A program made the translations under genes and the position numbers. A stretch of DNA of 64,000 nt from Gyrodactylus bullatarudis (Eukaryota; Platyhelminthes; Monogenea; Gyrodactylidea; Gyrodactylidae): NCBI GenBank assembly GCA_012064415.1, contig SSNU01000244.1, forward strand, positions 62,001 to 126,000, written 5' to 3'. Every line of letters begins with the position of its first letter. The first letter of the stretch is position 1. Under the pieces are notes generated by a model. It was not told where the DNA came from, searched no databases, and saw only the letters and a program-made list of their open reading frames with translations. Positions 24,269 to 35,042 of the stretch are shown in pieces.

Positions 24269-27130
24269 AAAATGATTAGAAATAAATAATTTAGTGAAAA
24301 CGATACAAATTACGAAAGAAATACAGTTATTTAGTTTGAAAATTAAGATATATATTCTTGTTTTTATAAGTATTTCAGATACTTGACCCTTTTGTGAGGT
24401 TCTCAACAACATCACGTAATCTATTTTATTAAAATTCACGGTGAACAAATCTTCAAAGAGATATCTGAACTTGGTAGAGAGTAACCAAGATTAAAATTAA
24501 AATTTAGGTTTCATCTACTCATTAGTAGATGGGAAATTCAATCGAAAATCTACTTTCTTAGATGGGATCAATAGAATGAATCTCATTTAGAATTGTTTTA
24601 TATCAATCTTGAGTCTTTGTCTCGATTGGTTTTCTTATCGTCTTTTCTGGTTAAGGTGACTCATCTTGCCTTGGAATTAAAATTTATTCAAGCTGAAAAA
24701 AACACCAAAACCTATGAGTACAGCAAGAATGGAAAGAATAAACTAAAAAGTTAGTTAAAGATTAATTAACTACAATTTCTGTGAATGCCCTACAAAAAAA
24801 TGACTCCATAATCATCACTTGAAACTATGAGAATGTAGAACATTATCTAGCATTCAGTGTGAATTGAGAAAAACCAGTGAAACTTTTTTTTATTGATAAA
24901 TCAAAAATCAATCTAGAAAAAAAGAAAAGAAAACTCAAGTAAAATCAAAAAAATCTCTGTGATGAAAAAAAAGAAATAGTTCTCTCATTCATTCAAGAGA
25001 GAAAGAGCAAGAAAAACCAAGTTTGAGTAAGCTGAAGAGAAGTGAGCGCGTAAGAAATGTTTTCACCTTTTTCAGTTTCTCTCTCTCTCTTCACTTTTTT
25101 GCTGGTTAGTTTTTCTCTTCTTGTTGTTAGTTATTTTAATATATATATTTTTTTCTTCAATTCTCTATCTATACACTCACTGTGCAATTTAGAGAATATA
25201 ATAAAATACAAAATTTATTAAGATTAGAATGAGATATTTTTTAATGAAAAAATTTTCAATGAAAATAAAATAAGATTTTTTTCTTTCATCACATACTTTG
25301 GTATACTCAATGTAGAGAAGATAGTAAAACGTTCTTCTGAAATTTCACTCTAACGTTCAGCTTCTGAAACATTTATTCATAAATTATAATCCAGCATTGC
25401 TTAAAGCTGCCCTATCCCCTCCATACATATTTGAGAATTTCTCTTTTAAAAGAATCATCGAGTCTTTTAATTTTCAATTAAAACATTTGATTCATTAAAC
25501 TTCATTTCCTAATTCTGAATTATTACAATATTTTATATGATTTCCTAGGGAGAGAGATACATGGGAACTGGTCAAATTTCATTCATTGCGTAAGATATGA
25601 AGAATAAACTTGGACTCTTTTTGTCAGTATGTATTCACGCACATTATCACAATTGAAGGCTTGTTCTCGGAATTTCATTCCTACTAACATTCTCGAAAAA
25701 AAAATTTCTTGAACAAGCCTTTTTCACTTTTTAAACACAATCCTCCTCATGTGAATAGATTTTTTCAAATTAAAGAACTCATAAAAATGAAATTTACTAC
25801 AGTAGAGAAAGCTTCATATAGGTTCCTTGTAAATAAAAATTAAAAGATTAGGTTTTAGAAAGTAATGTTATAAAATTTGAGACACTTTTTACTGCGACTT
25901 TATAAAAAAATAATTTCGGAGAATTATGATGTTCACGCGGAGTATTTTCAACAAGAAATAGAATTGGCACAATATTCTGTATTTAAATTTATCCAAAGTA
26001 AAGGAACTACAGAAGAAAATCTTCACAGGACTTAAATTGTTACAAACATTTGATTCGATATTAAAATTTAACTAAAACAGTACTATGGTTCAATAAAACG
26101 ATAACTCGTGATAAATTACTACAGTTAGGTTCTCTCCTGAGCTGTTAAATGAATGATGGGAGAATTTCATAACAGCCATAAAAAACTGTCTACTGAATTC
26201 AGTACCTTTCAATTTGCCTCATTCATTCTGTAGCATTTGTCTTGATAATGTCATCCAAGAATATTTTCCTCCCTGAAAAAATACGACTAAATTTTATCCT
26301 TTCATTTCTGTTTTTGCAATGATTTTTTTGTATCACAGCCACGTAAGGAAAACATTCCATCAAAACATTGGAGAAAATGAGGTGAAAGGCAGATAGATAG
26401 AGAAAGAAGAAACTAATTATCCCTCTTCGGTGGTAAAATTGAAAGTTTTTCATACATTTCTACCCATCTTTCTCTTAGTTTACTAATGTACTAAGTCTCT
26501 ATAGTGCTGTGTCTCAGAACCAGTTGTTGGGTTGTTATTAAAAAGAATAAAGTAGTTTATTTAGTCAGAGAGATTGGGGTATGTATTTCAGAAAATTCTT
26601 GAATGACTTTTGATTTTTTCGTTTATTTTTTTTGAAATTCCTAAAACATCACAGTTGTTTCACTACATATATTCCTTTTCATAATGTATAGAATTGAATA
26701 GTTTACATTTTTCCATACTAGAAAATTCAATTTGGTGAAAGAGTGTCTAATCCGTATTTTAAGTGAACATGTTTTATTTGATTTTAACTCATGATTTTTA
26801 CAAATTAAGATTTACTCTTTTATAATTCCCTAATTGCGTTCATCTCCCCGAACCAGTTCTTATAGAATATTCTCCCCGTATTCCAGCCTATTCATTTCAC
26901 TTTCTGCTTAACCTCTATGATTCAAAATCAATAATTTCCTATCTATGAACTAAACTTACTCTAATTTACATTTGATTGGATCAATCCCATTTTTTATTCA
27001 ATGAAATTAAACCTCTGACTGTAAATACTTGAACTAATTTAGCACTTTTTTTGTTGGACAAAATTATTTATTGATGATAAAAGAAAATTTAAATATAAAG
27101 TTTAAATCTCTGTACATGAATGTGTTTATA
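24269..27130. other. A+T-rich desert, no gene seen
   Basis: Contains homopurine/homopyrimidine runs (a TCTCTCTCTC tract near 25080) but no coding exon, RNA gene or element with clear ends that I can support. Confidence 0.45.
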
Positions 27131-27138
27131 ATTGTCAA

Positions 27139-27330
27139 TACAGTCAATAACCAAGAGAGAAACAAGAATAGTGGAATGACAAATCAGACGTAGCTTCTCA
27201 AAAATAGTGGAATGATATGGTGTATTCGAAGGTATATAAGGCAATTTCATACCCTCACACACATCCACGTGTTTGATTCAGAATCTTAACATTGAATAAT
27301 AGGAAGGGTAATTATGATTAAGTCGTATGC
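27139..27330 (+). repeat. Dispersed repeat family C, copy 1
   Basis: Shares ACAGTCAATAACCAAGAGAG, ATAGTGGAATG, CCTCACACAC and AATAGGAAGGGTAAT, in this order, with 33383-33535, and in reverse with 33730-33835. Confidence 0.65.
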
Positions 27331-27809
27331 AATGAAACCAGTAATTAGCAATTGAAGTTAATTTTTTAACATTACACAAGAAGAAAACAAGAGAGTTTAC
27401 ATGTTTTCAAGGTTTATGATATGAGTCATATCTTATTTTTCATTATTTTGTGTAAAATTGATAGAGTACTTTTTTCTATCTTCGATCAACTGGTTAGGAT
27501 GAAATAATTTTCTTCTTGATCTGATCTAATCTCGAAGAGAAATTTTGTGTTGTCACTCTAAAACAGAAATTATATTTGTGTAAACTCTATTCTGGAAAAA
27601 TTTCTCCCCTTCGATTTAACTTTAATTTTTGTTGCAAACGAATAAAGGATACATATTAATCTAGTTTTTTAGGCAATTAAATAAATAAATAAAGATACTA
27701 GTAAAGTCTGTAAGAAATTCGTTAATCATCTGGTTTTTGAAGATAAGAATAAAGAAGAGAAATGGAATAGTCTAATTTGGATCTTATGTGAGACATTACT
27801 GATTTTAGA

Positions 27810-27984
27810 TTTTTTTTTGAAATCGAACATTTTTATTTACAGAATTATAAAGATTAATGATTCTACAAATAAGAGAACAGAGAAAGAGTGTTTAATGTGC
27901 CCGGTGTGGGAGGGTTTCAACCTGGGACCAAGAGTAAAGGGGTCCGAATGAGAGGTGAGAGAGATACCCCTACGCCACACCAGG
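27810..27984 (-). mobile_element. tRNA-derived SINE, copy 2
   Basis: On the minus strand: GGTGTGGCGTAGGGGTATC (A-box-like), GGTTGAAACCC (B-box-like), CCACACCGGGCAC, then the shared tail with CTCTTTCTCTGTTCTC and a terminal CGATTTCAAAAAAA. Of the four copies it has the longest stretch between the two boxes. Confidence 0.82.
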
Positions 27985-27999
27985 TAAGGTTCTTATAAT

Positions 28000-30200
28000 T
28001 ATCTTAGCTCAAAATACGACTTAGCCAACTGTTTAAATTTATACTCAGTAAAATGTATTATGGATCATTTAAGATCAAAAGTTGATTACTCAAAAACACT
28101 TTTATATCCTGATCTACATTATTGAGTTGTTACCAGATTCATTACGAATTGAATCTTCATATTATTATTCTAACACATTCTATTATAAATAATGAACAGA
28201 AAAAAAAATTTAAGCTTTTTATTTATTAACTGAAACAAGATTCATTAACTATGTATTTATCTTTTTTTATTTACATGCTACGCTTTTGTACATATGTATA
28301 CATATATTTTTTAGTTATTTTAATACAGATAAAATTCTAACAAAAAAAAGTAGAAGAGATTCCATGAGGGTTGCAGGGAGACCTTTGAAATAAAGTTCTA
28401 CTCACTGTGTATTTGAGACTAATTCCACTGAACAGAACTTGGCTTTCTGATTTTTTGATCAATTTTTTATAATGATCCAAGACTCCTGAATATTTACGAG
28501 TCTATCGAAAATTTCTATAGCGATACTCGGTTACCTTTTCTAATCGTGATCCTAATGATAATAACTCTTTGCTTCAAGGTCTAGAAAAAATTATGAGTTC
28601 TCATCGAGAAGGAAATCCATAGCTTCAAATCACAGCTGTTTCTCGTCTCGTTAATTGATTTATACACTTTTGATGCATTTTATTACCATCCAAACGATTA
28701 TAATCCATCATATTATAGAACAGCAGCAACAGCGACAACAAAAGGAGTGACAATTGTATACCTCCAAACGCATGTTTTTCTCTGATATTGGGGTTTAAGA
28801 AGAGAGAATGGGGAAAACCTCGGGAAAACAAGATAAATATTTTTTATCCTTTTCTGACTTGCTAACAATCACCCCCCCCCCATTTTCCCAGTAAAAGTGT
28901 TGGTGAAAAAAAGGTTAGCGAATATCAAACAAAAGTGTAATTACATATAAAATGATTTCAATAGGAAGCTGATGGGATTTTCACAGGATTTTTCCCAACC
29001 CACCATGATTGATGAACACTTTGAAGAAACAATAAGTTTTATGCTTTTTTGTCTAAAAAAGGTTTTATCAAAAAGAAATTTCTTGCATTTTTGAAATCGA
29101 ATCAAGAGATAAAATTAAATTATTATTATAAAGGAATGCACCAGGTTTATAATGACCAAACTCATCTTAATCACCAAGCTAGTGAAGGTAGTACACCAAC
29201 TCAATGTACATCTGCAGAATCCGGTTCAACGACCAATATCTCACAGTAACAAGGTTAAACTTGATTGAACATAAAATGTATCATCACTAGGGCCTCAAAA
29301 AAGTACTATTTGGTCTATTTTTACTCTAGACACAGGACTGGCTGAGTTTTAATAATCCGAAGAAAAAATCTGTTTATCTAATTCTATTTAAAAGATAGCC
29401 GGTACTATTTCTGTACTAAATTGTTGCCCAGGTACTTTATTGTACTATTTTTCAAATTTAATCTCAGAATATAGCATTCCTCAACTAGCTACCAATCACA
29501 ATTTTCGATGAATTGATAGCTATACTCCTGATATCGAGCTTTCATCATCTAAGAAAATAGCACCTAGATCGTAGCTTTTTGTTGGATAATATTTCTTCAT
29601 GAATTTCAAATTTCAACAACAAGGATATACAATGTATGAGACCCTAATCATCACTGAGTAATTTTCACTCAAATGAAGATTAGATTATAACATTCTCTAT
29701 ATCCTAATATTGACTCTTACAGTGCTCTTATAGCTATATATCGGGTCTAAATCCACTTTGGGTCCGTAGATTTGCATTTATTATTAAGAAATTTTCAGAA
29801 TCTTAAATGTAATAAAAATATGATTTAAGAAACATATCCTATGATTTCAATATTCTTTTATCTTACTTTAATTTTCTCTTTACCAAGTATGAATTATCTG
29901 ATTGTCAGAACCTTTCTGATCTTAAATCAGTTATGGCTCAAACCAGATCTAAAATTGACTACTCAAAATATCTGATCAGAAAGGTATCGTATATTGGGGA
30001 GAGGGTTTGTTTGTTATTAGCTTAAAATCAGATTAAAGTTGGCCTAAATAATTTTTCTCCATTTTTCATCAATGTGGATTTTAGTGTCAAATGATAATTA
30101 AAGGTGACGAATACATTTCTAAATTTAATTACATCTTTTCTTAACTTTTAACAATTTCCAAAATACAAAAAATCAAAATTGGGTTTTTCTTGATTTGTCT
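28000..30200. other. A+T-rich region with repeat fragments and one possible small exon
   Basis: 28385-28440 is a copy of the repeat at 23025-23085. A run of 11 C lies near 28871. The open frame at about 29140-29249 has a polar C-terminus (HQASEGSTPTQCTSAESG) and ends in a stop after a weak acceptor-like CAG, so a terminal exon is possible but unsupported. At 29288 begins TAGGGCCTCAAAAA, the left end of the hAT-like MITE family seen at 39864 and 45064; I see no matching right end. Confidence 0.35.
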
Positions 30201-30204
30201 TCTC

Positions 30205-30326
30205 TTTTACTCTCTGGCCGAGGTTCGAGCCCTTCATTGAACACACTTTCCCTGTTCTCTCATTTGTACAATCATCAAATTTTATAATTCTTCATAAATA
30301 AAAATGTTCGATTTCAAAGAAAAAAA
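30205..30326 (+). mobile_element. tRNA-derived SINE, copy 4 (5'-truncated, plus strand)
   Basis: Begins inside the head with GGCCGAGGTTCGAGCCC (B-box-like), then the shared tail: ATTGAACACACTTTCCCTG, TTCTCTCATTTGTACAAT, ending GTTCGATTTCAAAGAAAAA. Opposite in orientation to the other three copies. It proves that the tail belongs to the element, since it is retained where the head is cut. Confidence 0.78.
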
Positions 30327-30845
30327 GTGAAACCTAGTCTATATCCATATTTTGTATTTTAATAACTTATCTTCAAAATAATACATTTTAAGACCTTATT
30401 ACTTTCAGCTCTAATATCTGAATACCATCCAAAAATAACTCTTGAAATTTACTCCTAGTATTTATTCATGTATTTCGACCCTCTTTAGTTTTATTCTTAC
30501 AAGTGCGTGAGGGTTGATTGAATTTCGAAAATAAAATGTGTTCCTATTTCAGACTTACTCTTAGGACATCTCATTTTACGTTCTCATGGGACATTTTTTC
30601 ATTGAACAAAGATTCCATATGTTGTTTTTTAACTTTGAATTTTTATTAAGAAAAAACCAAATTCTTCTCCATCAATTGAATACTTTTGGGGGGTCGGCTT
30701 CAATGAAACTTGTCTGAACAATGCTTAATCTCTCATGATTGAAAGTATTCCATATAACTTTATGTATTCATTATATCCTAATATTGATTGATATACAAAT
30801 CTATATCTGGGTCCGTAAATATGTACAGTGTATAATTTATACACT

Positions 30846-31563
30846 TAGTTGATGTATGAAGATGAGAATTTATGATTTTTACAAAATTCTTAATTTTTTC
30901 AACAAGAAATCGAATTTGATCAAGATTTTTTTGGAATCTAGATCATGAGGCCCTCTTTCACGATACGGAGAAAAATAATTGAGAAAAATCAATTTTTAAG
31001 GAAAATATGGCAAATTTGTAATTTTGATGTAGCGCCATTTTTTGAACTTGGAGCTGAAAATTTTTCGTTGATTTCAATGTGAGAGAGTGATCAAAATGTG
31101 ATTTTAAGGATCACGATTAGTCGAAGGAATTAAATATGTTGAATATGGTTTTGAGAATCGCCCCATAATCGTGTCAAAATTAAATTTTGAATTTTTGACC
31201 ATTCTCCATACCTGAAAGTCGATGAAATTTTATATTTCAAGATCCCAGAAAAATGACAAATTTATCAAACTTTTTATGATGATAATCGCTTTTTTCGTCT
31301 TATTGTGATCCTTATAATCAACTTTTGATCACTCTCTCACATTGATATCAGCAAAAATTTTCAACTCAAAGTTCAAAAAATGGGAATTTGGCCCTATTTC
31401 AAGATTTCAAATTTGCTTTATTTTCCTTAAAAATTGACTTTATCAAAATTTTTTTTCTCAGTATCGTGAAAGAGATTCCAAAAAATCTAGATCAAATTCG
31501 ATTTCTTGATGAAAAAATTAAGAATTTTGTAAAAATCATAAATTTTCATCTTCATATCAACTA
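30846..31563. mobile_element. 718-bp fold-back element (family A), nearly complete
   Basis: The outer ends are TAGTTGATGTATGAAGATGA and, inverted, TAGTTGATATGAAGATGA. Inward, both arms hold in order TTTTTACAAAATTCTTAA, a CGAATTTGATC(A/T)AGAT word, CACGATAC(G/T)GAG-type words, and GTGAGAGAGTGATCAAAA. The arms span roughly 260 bp each, with a loop near 31110-31300. No coding capacity. Fragments of the same family occur at many other places in the window. Confidence 0.7.
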
Positions 31564-31578
31564 GCTTCATTCATTACA

Positions 31579-31740
31579 TTTTTTTGAAATCGAAACATTT
31601 TTATTCATAAACAGAAATATAGAAATTAATAATTGTAAAGTTAAGAGAACAGGGATAGAATGTTCAATGTGCCCGGTGTGGGAGGGTTTAAACCTAGGAC
31701 AAATGAGAGGTAAGAAAGATACCACTGCGCCACACCGGGC
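31579..31740 (-). mobile_element. tRNA-derived SINE, copy 3 (head best preserved)
   Basis: On the minus strand the head starts GCCCGGTGTGGCGCAGTGGT and closes with CCCTCCCACACCGGGCAC. The first 11 nt (GCCCGGTGTGG) pair perfectly with CCACACCGGGC, and the GTTTAAACCC B-box-like word lies between. The tail ends CGATTTCAAAAAAA. It starts 15 bp after the end of the fold-back element. Confidence 0.85.
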
Positions 31741-32586
31741 AAATAAAGAAAATTATAATTTTAAAAAGTTATCCTTTCAATATTGAAATCGATAGAAATT
31801 TCTTCAAATTTTAATCCATTCCTCAACACTTTGAATGGTAGGGGGAGAAACTGTAAATTCTTTTGGGGAAAAATTAATTTTTATTGCCTTCTTTTTCCTG
31901 ATATGCCAGAGTCAAGAGAGAAAAAATTTGGCAAGATGGCACAGGATTGTGAGGGAACATCTAACTTATGTACGCGAGAGATATGAATTGCTTCAACTTA
32001 ATAATTTATTCATTCGAAATGGGAGAAATAGTGGACTCTGTATACCATATATATATCTGTATTAATAAAGTCTCACTGAGTCCATCAGTCCTGGTTTTTG
32101 CTTTCAAGAAAATGAGGCAGAAAATAAAAAGAAACTCTGCTTCCTTATCCATTGAGTAAATTAAGTTTTATGGCATTAATTAAATATGAGACAGAAAATA
32201 TTTTTTGAGATTTTTATTGTTTAACAGTCTTTGGATATTATTCATTTTAAATTAATTTGAAAAAAATTAATTTTTTCCACCCATATTCCTGCTAAACTAA
32301 ACCAGCATTGCCTTGGACCGATTGCATAAGAAGTAGAAATTATCAGAAGATTTTTTGGGAACCAAATCAAGAAAAAAATATTGACTTTATTAAGATGTGG
32401 GATCAAAAGTTATTTTTAAGGATCAACCTCAGCCATGAAATAAATAATGGTCGTTGATATTTCAGGGAACATTCCATTATTGTGCAAAAGTCTACTTCAT
32501 ATTTTTGACCATTTTTACTGCTTGAAAATCTATAAATTAGGATGATCAATTCTTTCAATAACTAATGAAAAAATTAGTTTATATAT

Positions 32587-32610
32587 GTTACCGTTAATCT
32601 TGTTTCTCTT
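32587..32610 (+). repeat. Fragment of the Ginger-like terminal repeat
   Basis: TGTTACCGTTAATCTTGTTT matches the outer end of 17402-17650 with one change, and is likewise preceded by TATA. Homology stops after about 24 bp. Confidence 0.55.
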
Positions 32611-33382
32611 AAGAAAAAAAATTTCACCCTAGCCTTGTAAATATGAATGAAATGTTTCATTGTGAAATTCTCAACAGCAGACGAAATTTATTATTTAATG
32701 ATGGTATATTTTTGGATAAAAATATGGATACCAAATTTTCACCAAATCCCTCTTCTGTCCACTGATGTGGGTGGGTGAACATGTTTTCCAGTAATTCTTA
32801 TTATATTATTCATCGTCAATCCATTTTTATGCTACCAGGGAACACACCTAACTCCTCTTATAATATATAGTATTGCACAACAGATACAGAGAGAGGAGAT
32901 AGAAAAACTTGAAAAGAAATCATGGGTGTGGGTCAGGATATCTCTTATTACCCAGAAAAAAAAAAGAATTATATTTTTCTTCTCCAACAGCATGAAAATT
33001 GTTAGCTTTTGTTGGTGTGTCGATTGGAATAAATCTACAATATTTTTACACTTAAATATTTTTTTTATTTAAAAAAAAATGTCTTTAGCATAGAATACAG
33101 TAAAAATATTTCTGTCTTCTGTATTGGGAGTATAAAAGTATGATGTAGAGAACGTTGTGTATGATTTCTTGACCAAATGTTTTCATTTCTAAAAAAATAA
33201 CAGAAGAAAAATCCGTCTATACTTATACACTACTAAGCTGGGATAAAAGTATCTTTTGATGAAACAGTGGCAAGATTTCTCACCTCACAAGCAAAATATT
33301 GCCTTCTTTTTGTTACACAAAAAATGCGTCAAATTTTCATGCTTTAAACTCAAAACATTGCTTGATTTTGGAAATATGATGT

Positions 33383-33835
33383 ACAGTCAATAACCAAGAG
33401 AGTTTAAGGAATAGTTAAATCATAGTGGAATGCTATGGTCTAATCGAAGATATATAAAGTAATTTCATATCCTCACACACACCCATGTATTTAACTCAGG
33501 GTCTTAACATTGAAATAATAGGAAGGGTAATAATTTTCAGAATCTTAGATAGGTTATGCAAAAAGATTAGCCCTTTATCTCAACAAATAAGCAAGCTATG
33601 CCTATTTGGTTAATTCCAAATTTGATTAGAAAATAAATAAAATGAATTGATTGATCAGAGAAAAATCATTATCGATTTCTATCGCAAACGAAAACATAAT
33701 TTACCTTACTAATTAGACCCTTTCTTGCTAATTACTATTAATTACCCTTCCTATTATTATTTTAATGTTGAGACTTTGAACATGGGTGTGTGTGAGGATA
33801 TAAATTTACTTCATATACATTCGAATAGACCATAG
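33383..33835. repeat. Inverted pair of family C repeats
   Basis: 33383-33535 on plus and 33730-33835 on minus share CCTCACACAC, the CATG(T/G) region, and AATAGGAAGGGTAAT in mirror order, separated by about 195 bp. RNA from this site could form a hairpin with arms of about 100 bp. Confidence 0.6.
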
Positions 33836-35042
33836 CCGAGTTATTAGCTTTTTTAGTCCTAAACTCTGACGCAATATTCAGATTATGCAATGTCCACGTA
33901 CATATGAGCGAGGAAATAGTTTTGCGAGATAAATTTTCCCCCCATACAGTACAGTAGGAGGAGGAAGCAAATCAAAAGAAGAAGATGGAAAAAAAAATAT
34001 TTTTCCCAATTTCCTCTCTATCCATCTTTCTATATCCTCCTCTGGTTTTTCTTTATCCTCTATTAAGAAAAATATATTTTTCCATTAGCATACATCAGAA
34101 AGAAAGTAAGCTTGTGTATGATTCTCTTTTTTTATACTACTATAATTCATTGATAAAAAAACTATAATGGTATATACAGTGTATTACACACTCCTTTTCT
34201 AAAGAGAAAATTTTCACTTGTCTATCTGTATTATGTATATTGTATGTACATTGTACACCTTGTAGGTGTATTGTCATATAATATATATTTATGATGTACT
34301 TTTTTCATCTGAATTTCATGCTCCTTCTTGGAATGGAAAAATCTTTGAATGAAAAAGACGAAAACTTTTGCAAATTGTAAATAAAAAGTTTCCTTCCATC
34401 TTTCCAATTTACTCCTCAAATATTTACACTTGAAAAACAAAATATCCATCTATCGTTAGGAAAATGCTTTCAGTTTGAGTAAAACAAAAAAATTCATTTA
34501 TTTATTTCATCCAACGTTTAAAAATATTTTTTGTATTATTAAACATGATAATAATAATTATTATGATAATATTCAAAGATGGATAAGATTAGAGGCAATT
34601 TATTGATCTCTCTATAATGTCATGAAGAATATCAGTTGTGTGTTTCCCAACAAGTTGTAGTCCACAACGGTGATCACTGGAATACGGAATAAAATGACTA
34701 GTGAATTTATACACAAGACATGTGCTTTCAATATAGTCATCCCAACGACTTTTTGAAATACAAAACATTTATAGAATAGTATATTTACACAGGAGATTTC
34801 TTCTTTGATAAAATGCTTAAACTAAGACTTGCTTTCATACCATAATAATAACAATGCATATAAAATTTGAAAAATCCATTTTTTAAATGCAATAATCAAG
34901 GGCTGAATAGAACGAGTAAGGACAACAAAAACACGGAACTGAATTTGGTGCAACAATAAAATAATTCGGATAAATTGTTTTTTTTTTCATTGGATAATCA
35001 CAGATATGTTTTTTGATAAAGACCACATACGATACATCTGGG

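Larger units (their letters stand above)
31783..35042. other. A+T-rich region with element fragments, downstream of the zinc-finger gene
   Basis: No coding exon supported. 32380-32545 is a degenerate family A copy. 32587-32610 reads TGTTACCGTTAATCTTGTTT, a fragment of the Ginger-like terminal repeat. 33383-33835 holds a family C inverted pair. The last part (34440-35042) must include the 3' UTR of the minus-strand zinc-finger gene. Confidence 0.4.

Noticed and set aside
31579..31740. A functional tRNA gene
   Set aside because: The A- and B-box-like words and closing stem are there, but the arms do not fold as a normal cloverleaf and the same unit with its tail recurs, so it is a SINE.
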